Source: Oopsacas minuta
Taxonomy: Eukaryota > Porifera > Hexactinellida > Lyssacinosida > Leucopsacidae
Length of the DNA: 64,000 bases
NCBI GenBank assembly: GCA_024704765.1
Contig: JAKMXF010000033.1
Coordinates: forward strand, 248,001 to 312,000
Direction: 5' to 3'
Shown: piece after piece, positions 1 through 8,950 of the stretch
How the letters are laid out: each line of letters opens with the position of its first letter
How positions within the stretch are numbered: the first letter of the stretch is position 1
Position numbers and translations under genes: made by a program
The notes under the pieces: generated by a model
What the model saw: only the letters and a program-made list of their open reading frames with translations
Database searches by the model: none
Told to the model about the DNA's origin: nothing

Positions 1-1271
1 AGTATGAAAAATATCAGAAATAGATTCCAGTAATGTGTATGGTAATGCTTTATTATCATTCAGAGTTTTGGCCGTCTCGCATTTAGCAATAGAAATGGGA
101 GAAAAGTTATATTTATTTCTTATTGAGTAGAGCGATACTGAAATAACCAAACACTTTGTAAAGTTAGAAAATATTCTTCTTCGTGTTCGTATAGAATTTA
201 TAAAATAGTAAGGCTTTATTCTGAATATCGGAGAAGATAAAACAAATCTCTGAAACATAAGAGAGCTACTGAAATAAGGTAGAATTACGTGATGAATAAA
301 CATGATACTCTACGTCTCGCTAAAGTACGCTCTTCACGCTAGTTACCCTCTACTCGTTATGCAATTCAGCTCGAATTATTTCGCATGCTGGATAATACGA
401 GCTTTTCTAATTTGAACACAGTAATGAACTTACAGTTACACTTCCCAAAACTTACATGTATCATATAAGTGGTAGAAATGTCGGCGGAGCACTTCACTAG
501 TAATTGTGAGTGCAAATTACAAAGTATGTCTCGTGTATTCGAAAAACAGATAAAGTCGACGGCGAATTCCGAAAATCTAACAATTAGTTTAGTAATACCA
601 CTAACAAGACAAGAAGTAAATGACACATATCTTAGGAATTGATCTAAAAGGCAATGGGAGGGATTATTAAATGCTTTGCTGAATTAATCAATAAAACCAC
701 AAATTATAATATCACACAACATGCACCTGTCATCTGACATATGTAATCATATATTTGAACTTGTTTTTCTGATTTATGGTAGGGTCCAGTAGGTGTTACT
801 TAAAGATAACATAAAGTAAGCATAAAGGGCTAGCATTTTATGATTGAATTAATTATACGGAGTATTTGAACTTCTGCTTATTTCTACCATACGTCCATTT
901 GTACTTTACAGTTGCAAATACACAATAATACATCTACAGTTATTAGTAGTTCTGCTTAAGGGAACACGCGTTTTACTTTATCCGTTGGGCTAGGAATGTT
1001 GTCCAACAAATCTATTAGGAAATCAATCTTATTTGAGAAATGTTTGCTTGCTGATTTGCAACTACCAACTTGGAAAAGGTCAAATAACAACGCACAAGCA
1101 TATTCCTGTTTTGACCTGTTTTCCTATAAAATTTTCAATTAATACACACAAACAGCTGCAATGTTATTCACAATTCAGCTTACAAATCTGGCGAAACATA
1201 TTCTACTAAGTTTGTGTATCGATTTGTTTTACAAATTCCATAAGATGGTAAACAAATAATAGCAACAAAAC
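1..1271. other. Non-coding 5' flank of METTL3
   Basis: AT-rich sequence with no reading frame that resembles a protein. The longest minus-strand frame (about 86 codons, 366-626) has no recognisable domain and no plausible splice context. No clear tandem repeat or terminal inverted repeat was seen. It probably holds the METTL3 promoter and 5' UTR at its right end. Confidence 0.5.
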
Positions 1272-4200
1272 ATGATAAATGCTTACAACGACATTTTGAC
1301 TCTCAAGCAAGAGGAGTTTTACACAAAAGAATTACGGAAACGTAAGAGAGAAGAGATATCGGTATTCCTTTCTGAACGAAACAATAAACTCAAAAGCGAT
1401 TCTATTCTATCTCACTCTCCTAGCACTGAAGCATTTCCTGTCTTCCCCCCGGCTCCTAACTCCGCCCCTCTATCAGTAACCGACCAAAACACACACACAG
1501 TCCCTGTCCATCACCTAATCCCTAACCCACAATGGGATCAATTCATAGAGGAGCAGTTACTACAAATGTTATGCAGCTGGAACCCTGATAAGCCTAGTAT
1601 TAGCAGTCTACACTTATGTGGAGTAGTACGTAAGCGTACAACTCATAAACAACTATCTCACATAACTCTCCTGCATATCTTAGACAAGCTAGCATTCTCT
1701 GGTCTTATCACTATCAATTCTAAATGTCCTACCTTTACGTTAGATGTTCCCCTGAAGAAGGAAGATATACCAGTATATGATCTTAGCTATGTTGATGTGT
1801 ATAAGGTCAAAGCTTATCTGGAAGAGGCAGAAACTCAAAATTATCTTTCTAAGAATATTGACACATTGACAGGTATGTTAAAGATACACTCAACTCGCGT
1901 TATGTCGAACAAAGATATATTGAAATGCCCGCGTATGTAGAAGTCTTAAAATTGTACAAATATGGTCACAAAACGTTAAAGTAATATACATTCCATCAGT
2001 GATATCGAAGTAATTATCATAGTCCCTTGAGCTTCGATATAACAGGAGTTGACTGTATGTAACTTAAGATATTTGTAGATGAAGAACTCTCCAACCTGAT
2101 AGAAGATCTATTACAAGCTACTACATATAGGGAAAGAGAGAACAAGAGAGTAGGAGATGAAATCAAAGATCTGTTAGAAAGACCTACCGTAAAGGAAAGA
2201 TACATACAGGAGAAGTTCCGTACACAAGGAGGCTCTAAGCTACGGACCTTCTGTCCTAGTGGGACTAAGGAAGAGTGCCGTAAAGCTAGAGGATCAGAAG
2301 CTGCTTGTAAAAGACTACATTTTAAGAAATTAATTAATCAACATACAGATGAGACTCTAGGTGAGTAGATTGATTGTTGTTGTTGTACTTTTACACACCC
2401 ACAATAATCACACAAAAGTATTTACAATTGGTCACCGAAATCGCAATATGGATACACCATGACATCAAATTTCAAACACATACCTCAAATAAAATCTTCG
2501 CTTCTAATACTACTACTACTCTTCTCAACTGTTTTTCTCATATATATTTTCACGAGTACTGCTGATATTGTTAGTACTCCATTGAATTCATATACAATCA
2601 CTTACTATAACATCTCTCAAACACGAACAGAGCCTCCATCAGTCAAAACACGGCCTCCATCAATTGTAACACATTCTAAACCATTATATCTGAGCTATCA
2701 ACCACCAGGTAATGGTTGGAACAATCAGAGAATGGCTTTCGAACATGCTGTCGTGTTTTCTCGCCTCCTAAACCGCACTCTCTTAGCTCCGCCCATGGCC
2801 CCTCACCTCCCCTTCATGAGGTACAAAGGACAGGGTCTTAATGATACTTATACCGGGTATAAAGTCTATAATGATCTTACAGCTGATCAGCTGATACCTA
2901 TGGATAGTATAATAGACTTCAAGCTTCTATCTGAGCTAATACAAGTACGAGCTAGTTCAGGTTCTCATATAGATTTCTTGAAAAGGAACTCTGCACTGAG
3001 TTGGCGACGTGTATGTCATAGCCCTGGGTATGGCTTTTGGATGGACAGAAGGCCGAAAAATGAGAGAGAAAATGAAACTCTTCAGTTTCAGAGTTACATT
3101 ATAATGGCTGACTGGTTGAATAAATGCAGTGAAGAGAAGAAACTGCTTGAGAATGGCCAGAAGCGCCCTTTCATTAGATTTCTATTAGACGAGCTATCTA
3201 ATATAAATGATGATATTATATATTTTGAAGAAGGAACTCTCTTTGGGATAGATTTCAGATTCCAAGAGTTACAGGATGTTGTCAAGGCTCAGACCTGGAT
3301 ATCAAAATTTATCATATATCACCCACAGATAGTTAAAGTAGCAAATAGTGTAGAGAAATATCTGATAGATAAAAGCTCACATGGATATAATGCTATGCAT
3401 GTTAGAAGAAATGACAGAAATTCAAAATACAGTGCGAAGTTCTGGTTAAAACGGGTTAAGAAGGAGTTCAAATTACCTCCCCTTCTACCGCTTTATGTAT
3501 CTACTGATGAGAGTAATTTAATGTTTTTCGAAACATTTCGTGAAGCTGGGTATACTCTCGTGTTTCGACAGAATATTCAAGATCTGTTCGTACTAGGAAA
3601 CACTGGACCGAGTAAAAGAGACGTTGATGGTATGTCCGAACAGATCGTCTGTGCGAGAGCTAAATCGTTTGTACCATCAATGAGATCTACTTTCACAACA
3701 CTGATACTGAGAATGAGAGATGAACTGCCTAGGAGAGACGGCGTATTTTTGAAAGGATATTACTTTATATGGGCAGAGCACTTTATTGATGAAAAAGCTA
3801 TGAAGAAATATAAATTTGGAAAAATTTGATTTTTCAATATTAAACAAATCCCTACATATTCAGTTAACACCTCAATATAGTGTACGTATTATAGTACAAA
3901 TTGTGCCAAGACATAACTTTTCTTGAAGAGGATTCTCTGACATACATTTTTGCAATTTTGAGCATACAAAACTGACCATGTGATATGCATGTGATATGCA
4001 TGTGATATAGTATTATTGGTTAATTTGATCTTATAGGTGATTGCTCATTCCTGAATACCTGTTTCCATATGGACACATGTAAGTTTGTCCACTACATGAT
4101 AGACGAGTCGATAGACGAACCTGACCAGAAATCGGACTCAGAGGGGACAGGGAAAAGAGCCATCGACTCTCAAGACAAAGATGGACAAGATGAATCCTCT

Positions 4201-4948
4201 CGTGCTCTAGTTGTAGCAGATTCTGCTATTCGTTACGAACGGATGTTATATCCTCCTCAATATATAAAATGTGATCTCAGATTCTTTAACTTCTCAGTAC
4301 TAGGTGAGAATATCTTCAGTTTTGTTGTATAAATTACAGGTTATACATAAAATGATTCTAGGTAACTTCGATATTGTAATGGCTGATCCCCCTTGGGATA
4401 TCCACATGGAGCTACCATACGGAACTCTCTCTGATGACGAAATGAAGGCGTTAGACATCCCCTCTCTACAAACAGATGGGTATATGTTCCTCTGGGTAAC
4501 AGGGCGGGCTATGGAACTTGGGAGGGAGTGTCTCTCTCTTTGGGGTTACAAACGAGTAGATGAGATCATCTGGGTAAAGACTAATCAACTACAGAGATTG
4601 ATAAGAACCGGACGTACTGGCCACTGGCTGAACCATGGCAAGGAGCATTGCCTAGTAGGAATGAAGGGCAACCCTACACGAATAAATAGAGGATTGGATT
4701 GTGACGTCATTGTAGCGGAAGTTAGAGAAACAAGTCATAAACCAGATGAGATATACGGGATTCTAGAGAGACTTGCTCCTGGTACGCTGAAATGTGAACT
4801 GTTTGGTCGTCAACACAACTGTCAGAGGAACTGGATAACCCTAGGCAATCAGCTAGACGGGGTTAAAATACTCGATCCTTTAATTTATCACAAATTCTAT
4901 CAATATTATCCAGACGGGAATGCTAACAGCAAACATCCCCGATTGTAA
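1272..4948 (+). CDS. METTL3: METTL3, N6-adenosine methyltransferase catalytic subunit
   Basis: Catalytic subunit of the nuclear m6A writer, which methylates adenosines in mRNA using SAM with METTL14 as partner. Four exons: 1272-1872, 2079-2360, 4037-4303 and 4362-4948; all phases agree and give 578 residues, close to the usual animal length of about 580. Visible features are a coiled N-terminus, the CCCH zinc-finger region across exons 2-3 (CKRLHF, NTCFHMDTCKFVH), the catalytic DPPW motif early in exon 4, the gate-loop stretch TGRTGHWLNHGKEH, and the ending NWITLGNQLDG. The start is the first in-frame ATG and fits the family N-terminus. Intron 1 is mostly a MITE-like element, and intron 2 (2361-4036) contains a whole second gene on the same strand. 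The stop is only 58 bp before the CDC23 start. Confidence 0.96.
1887..2055. mobile_element. MITE-like element, family A, in METTL3 intron 1
   Basis: Terminal inverted repeats of about 25 bp: the left end starts CACTCAACTCGCGTTAT and the right end finishes ATAACAGGAGTTGACTG, each flanked by TA. The internal sequence matches, in reverse orientation, the family A copy in CDC23 intron 3 (shared TTCGATAT and AATATGGTC blocks). It fills about 169 of the 206 intron bases. The CAGT-type ends and TA flanks suggest a Tc1/mariner-pogo-type non-autonomous element. No transposase frame is present. Confidence 0.8.
2459..3829 (+). CDS. O-fucosyltransferase-like type II membrane protein, nested in METTL3 intron 2
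   Basis: Single-exon gene of 456 residues. A hydrophobic segment at residues 14-32 (LLILLLLFSTVFLIYIF) suggests a signal anchor with a lumenal catalytic domain, as in Golgi/ER glycosyltransferases. The lumenal part has hallmarks of the GDP-fucose O-fucosyltransferase superfamily: an early NNQR motif followed by an alpha-helical LNRTLLAPP segment, the basic HVRRNDR motif that contacts GDP-fucose, a YVSTDE strand, and a late Ser/Thr-rich SMRSTFTTLI segment. Acceptor and exact family (POFUT1, POFUT2 or an uncharacterised branch) cannot be told by eye. It lies wholly inside METTL3 intron 2 on the same strand and has no introns, which may indicate origin by retroposition. Confidence 0.82.
   Translation: MTSNFKHIPQIKSSLLILLLLFSTVFLIYIFTSTADIVSTPLNSYTITYYNISQTRTEPPSVKTRPPSIVTHSKPLYLSYQPPGNGWNNQRMAFEHAVVFSRLLNRTLLAPPMAPHLPFMRYKGQGLNDTYTGYKVYNDLTADQLIPMDSIIDFKLLSELIQVRASSGSHIDFLKRNSALSWRRVCHSPGYGFWMDRRPKNERENETLQFQSYIIMADWLNKCSEEKKLLENGQKRPFIRFLLDELSNINDDIIYFEEGTLFGIDFRFQELQDVVKAQTWISKFIIYHPQIVKVANSVEKYLIDKSSHGYNAMHVRRNDRNSKYSAKFWLKRVKKEFKLPPLLPLYVSTDESNLMFFETFREAGYTLVFRQNIQDLFVLGNTGPSKRDVDGMSEQIVCARAKSFVPSMRSTFTTLILRMRDELPRRDGVFLKGYYFIWAEHFIDEKAMKKYKFGKI
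3977..4009. repeat. Short tandem repeat, 11 bp x 3
   Basis: Three adjacent copies of the unit CATGTGATATG (the last with a final base change) in METTL3 intron 2, just 3' of the nested gene and 28 bp before the exon 3 acceptor. Confidence 0.85.
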
Positions 4949-5006
4949 ATATAATAACGAACTTAAACTCTATTCAATTTGTTTTAATTATGAATACTAG
5001 CACAAG

Positions 5007-7132
5007 ATGACGTCATCACCAGAGGGCAATATGCAGACTCTTAAGGTACAATTGTTGTCAGGAGCAATGGAATGTTCAGACTACTGTCTGGTATCTAGCT
5101 CTAAATGGTGTGCAGAGCAAGCTAATGCTCTTTCCATCCCACTCACTGAAATTCCTGAAGTGCCTAAACTTAAAATATCACCATGTAACTATCCTCGTTA
5201 CATATTAGCTAAGAATCTATTCGCTATGAGGGAATATATGAGAGCTACACAACTACTTGAGTCCTGTAACGACACACCTGCTATGTTTCTAAAACTATAC
5301 TGTAGGTTAGTTGTTTACATGAATTGGAACATAACTTATGTAAATATAGTGGTAGAGTTATACAAATTGATCCCTCTGCAATTATTTTCCGCAAGCAATA
5401 CATTTGGATAATTTACAAGAACATAACTACGAGCATGAGTATAGTTGATACACTATTATTATATCTTAAGTTATCTACACGGAGAAAAACGTAAAGCCGA
5501 GAAGGCAGTAGACTCTGTTGATGTATTTGAACAGAGAGAAGGCACGAATAATCCAGAATTGAGACAACTTAAGACTAAAATCGAAGAGGTGATGGACAAT
5601 CTAGATGGATATGGATTATATTTGTATGCAGTTGTTCTCAGAGATTTGAACCTTAGAGAAGAAGCTATCAAAGAGCTTATTAAATCTGTAGATCAATCGC
5701 CTCTTAATTGGGCTGCTTGGCTACTTCTAGCAAAGACTGTATCTTCTAAGGAAGCTCTAGATGCTCTTACATTACCTCAGCATTGGATGCAGTCTTTCTA
5801 TATACCCCAGGTAAGATATGTGTCTTATATTTATTACGTCATTGTCTCTACCATTTGCACAAACATTTTATATGGAGTAACGTGACTGGTTACAAGGAAT
5901 GTGGGTTAATTAGCTCTGGTTACAGGTACACCTTGAACTCCAGTTATTCGAGGAAGCTGCTTCCTTCTACAAACAGCTGTCATTACAGGGGTTAGACAAG
6001 AGTCCCTTTATTCTGAGTCAGCTAGCGGTTTGTTATTACAACCTCAGAGAAATTGGTGATTCTTATGAATGTTTTGTGAGTCAGAGAGAGTTAGATCCTT
6101 ACTCCCTAGAGAATATGGATACCTTCTCGAATGTTCTATTTGTTAATAATATGAAGCCTGAGCTCTGCTTACTTGCTCAATCACTACAAGAGATTGAAAT
6201 GTATAAAGCTACCACTAGTTTTGTAGTAGCTAATTACTATAGTATTAGTAATCAGCATAGCATGGCTATTGTGTACTTCCAACGGGCACTGAAGATTAAT
6301 AGGAACTACCCGGCTGCTTGGATATTGCTTGGTGAGTCAACTCCTGTTATATCGAAGCTTAAGGGACTGTAATGATTACTTCGATACAACCGATGGAATA
6401 TATATTACTTTGACAATTTGGGACCATATTTGCACAATTCAGACTTAGATATAATGGGAGTTGACTGTATTCTATACAATCTGTATAGGTCATGAATACA
6501 TTGAACTTAAACAACCAGAGCTTGCTAACGAAGCCTACAGACAAGCTAAGGAGCTTAATGCTGGAGATTGGCGTGCCTGGTACGGACTAGGACAGACTCA
6601 TGAATTACTACAAATGCATTCATTCGCTCTACACTACTATAGACATGCAATGGAGCTTAGACCTAATGATTCACGTATGGTAGTAGCAATGGGAGTATGC
6701 TATGAGAATTTAGATAATCCTGACAAGGCTAAGAGATGTTTCCAAAGAGCTATTGCTCTCGGAGATAACGAGCAGACTGGGTTAGTCCATCTAGCGAAAC
6801 TTCACGAGACTCTTAAAGAGACAGAAGAAGCCACACGACTCTATCTACAGCTAGTCGACAAGGCTGAAAGATATGGACTCTTCCAGCCAGCGGACGAATT
6901 CAGTGCTCACCAATTCCTAGCCACTCATTTCTTATCAAACAAGGAATTAAATAAGGCTGAATTACATGCAAAGAAATGTTGTGAATTCCCACAAACCACA
7001 GAAATTGGTAAGAGTATACTTAAAGAGATCTACTCGGTAACTTCTGTATTCAAACCTAACCTTACTCTACCAGCTGATATATCTACAGGCAGTGATATGG
7101 ATCAAATATCTCCCAATGATTCTCTTAAATAG
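5007..7132 (+). CDS. CDC23: CDC23/APC8, TPR subunit of the anaphase-promoting complex
   Basis: Structural TPR subunit of the APC/C ubiquitin ligase that drives mitotic exit. Four exons: 5007-5305, 5471-5810, 5926-6331 and 6489-7132, phases consistent, 562 residues. The N-terminal SSKWCAEQANAL segment, the DGYGLYLYAVVLR segment, the DPYSLENMDTFSN motif and the C-terminal TPR block with AWYGLGQTHELL and HAMELRPNDSRM are diagnostic of CDC23. Tandem TPRs run through exons 3-4. The acidic and Ser-rich tail is variable in the family. It lies directly behind METTL3 with almost no spacer. Intron 3 is almost entirely a family A MITE, whose left terminal repeat coincides with the splice donor. Confidence 0.95.
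6334..6467. mobile_element. MITE-like element, family A, in CDC23 intron 3
   Basis: Left end GAGTCAACTCCTGTTATATC and right end ATATAATGGGAGTTGACTG are inverted repeats. The element occupies about 134 of the 157 intron bases (intron 6332-6488). The GTGAGT donor overlaps the first bases of the left repeat, where the usual CAGTC reads GAGTC. The interior matches the METTL3 intron 1 copy in reverse orientation. Confidence 0.82.
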
Positions 7133-7255
7133 CTACGCCACTTCTCTTCGCTCTTAGGTGTTAATTTATTTATACACAAATCACTTAAATTTATAGTTTT
7201 GTAGGTTTTCTCGAAATTGTGTTGTTATGACGAAAATGGTCCTTCAATACGCTCA

Positions 7256-7334
7256 GTAAATATCTAACCATGGATGGTGTATTTCTATAACATAAAATAC
7301 ACGAAATCTGCCATCCATGGTTAAATATCTAAGA
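7256..7334. repeat. Imperfect palindrome upstream of the FERM-RING gene
   Basis: Arms containing AACCATGGATGG and CCATCCATGGTT, with matching flanks (TAAATATCT on both sides, the right copy direct rather than inverted) and inner TGTATTT/AAATACA sequence. It could form a long hairpin about 55 bp before the start codon of the next gene. It could be a small MITE or a structured 5' UTR; no other copy was seen in the window. Confidence 0.6.
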
Positions 7335-7387
7335 AGCATATTAGGGATCATTTGTCAAATGATCTGTGTTTGAGTAGAATTAATGAG

Positions 7388-8719
7388 ATGCCTGCTGATA
7401 CACGGAATTCACAAAGACTCTACTATGTCCTCCTCCCAGATGGAGAGATTCTAGAGATATACTCACGGAGACCTGATATCACTTCAGGTGACGAAATATT
7501 CAACGAGGCTTGTAGAAGGATACAGCTGATTGAAATTGACTTTTTTGGTCTTAAACATAAAGAATATCCTACTGTACCTGAAAGATGGATAAATCTTAAA
7601 AATATTCTACAAATTGAGATAGGTTCAAAGCCAACTAATATGTCACATAGAGCATTCTACAGATTTTCTTTACAAATAAAGTTCTACGCTCCACCATACA
7701 TGATGTTGACTAGCAAATGTAGATATCTCTTCTATTTAGTAGAAAAATCAAAATTCCTAGACAATAATTTCTCTCTCTCCTTCTATGAAAAGATAGAAAT
7801 TGGCAGTCTGTTAGCTAGAATTGACTGTGAGTCGAATCTGACTGAAGCAGATAACTATTCTCAATTTATCCCTGACAGGACAAAGATAGGAAGTAGGATT
7901 ATACTAGCATCTCATATAGCATATAATCACGCAATCGACATACAGCTTGGCATAGAATCTACGTTACGAAATGATTCAATAATATCATTTCTAAGGAAAC
8001 TGTATTATCACAATGAGTATGGCAGACATTGGTATACATCTTTGCTATTCGGTTTGAGAGATTTGGAAATAAAGGGATCATTAGCTATAGGTATAAGCGA
8101 GGTTGTGATTACTGATTCAGCTGGAGATGAATTTTACAAGTTCTCACTGAGTGATATAACTAAAGTACAGAAATCAGTTACAGGAGAGTTCACGATAATC
8201 CTGAAAGATAGTCGTGAATCTTTGTTATACAAAAACATATCAGTATTATCGCTAGAACAAGAATGCTCTACAGAGCTTTATAGATTAATGGCTGAGACTG
8301 TATGTTTCTATTTATTCGATAAGGTTACACCAGAATTTAGAGATAAGTTACTACCCACTGGATCTAATACGCACATTTATTTGTATGATATAAAGATGAC
8401 AATCTGTGAGGCTTTCTGTAATTATTCGTCCCAGGTATTGGATGCTTCATCTAGTCGTTTGAACCTTGCACTCAAACTTTCTGATAAAATGCCAGATAAC
8501 TCATCACAACCAACAGGAAATACTTGTAACAAACTACAATCTCTTCGCTGTAAAATCTGTCTGTCATCTCCAATAGAAGTTGTCTTCACGGAATGTGGAC
8601 ACGCGGCCTGCTGTATTAATTGCTGGTTCTGTAATATCAATTCATGTCCCATATGTAGAGCTCCTTTACAATGGTATACTGCTAAGCCTATTATTTGTAC
8701 TCTAAGAGCTCTGCAGTGA
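7388..8719 (+). CDS. FERM domain-RING finger E3 ubiquitin ligase, MYLIP/IDOL-like
   Basis: Single-exon gene of 443 residues from the first in-frame ATG (the open frame extends upstream only to an in-frame stop at 7322). The N-terminal two thirds read as a three-lobe FERM domain: an ubiquitin-like start (RLYYVLLPDGEILEIYS), helical middle (HIAYNHAIDIQLGIE) and PH-like lobe (GIGISEVVITDS-type strands). The C-terminus is a C3HC4 RING (CKIC, ECGHAACCINC, CPIC). This order is characteristic of MYLIP/IDOL, which ubiquitinates lipoprotein receptors and myosin light chain in vertebrates; that substrate range is not shown here. Two RING cysteines are followed by an extra Cys-rich WFCNINSC loop. It has no introns, unlike its neighbours. 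Confidence 0.85.
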   Translation: MPADTRNSQRLYYVLLPDGEILEIYSRRPDITSGDEIFNEACRRIQLIEIDFFGLKHKEYPTVPERWINLKNILQIEIGSKPTNMSHRAFYRFSLQIKFYAPPYMMLTSKCRYLFYLVEKSKFLDNNFSLSFYEKIEIGSLLARIDCESNLTEADNYSQFIPDRTKIGSRIILASHIAYNHAIDIQLGIESTLRNDSIISFLRKLYYHNEYGRHWYTSLLFGLRDLEIKGSLAIGISEVVITDSAGDEFYKFSLSDITKVQKSVTGEFTIILKDSRESLLYKNISVLSLEQECSTELYRLMAETVCFYLFDKVTPEFRDKLLPTGSNTHIYLYDIKMTICEAFCNYSSQVLDASSSRLNLALKLSDKMPDNSSQPTGNTCNKLQSLRCKICLSSPIEVVFTECGHAACCINCWFCNINSCPICRAPLQWYTAKPIICTLRALQ

Positions 8720-8805
8720 TTGATACTTAATCTCTATTGTATATATTGTGCTTGTAACCTGTATCACTTCGCGAATTATATCAAATATGATAATTTACAT
8801 ATATT

Positions 8806-8900
8806 CAATCAACTCCTGTATATCGAAGCTCAAGGGACCATAATAATCACTTCGATATATCCGTGTTTTGTTCAATATAACGAGACTACGGGAGTTACTG
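8806..8900. mobile_element. MITE-like element, family A, intergenic
   Basis: Left end CAATCAACTCCTGTATATCG, right end CTACGGGAGTTACTG followed by TA. It contains the family core GAAGCTCAAGGGACC and lies between the FERM-RING gene and CNOT10, about 50 bp before the CNOT10 start. Confidence 0.75.
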
Positions 8901-8950
8901 TAATTAGTGTAATACCATTAATAAATATATGAAGTTAGAAATACAGATTT

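Noticed and set aside
366-626. Minus-strand open frame of 86 codons near the window start
   Set aside because: No domain, no splice context and no similarity to a known family; length is expected by chance in AT-rich DNA with this many frames.
2459-3829. Fucosyltransferase frame as a domain fused to METTL3
   Set aside because: METTL3 exons 2 and 3 join directly in phase with conserved flanking residues, and the nested frame has its own start, signal anchor and stop.
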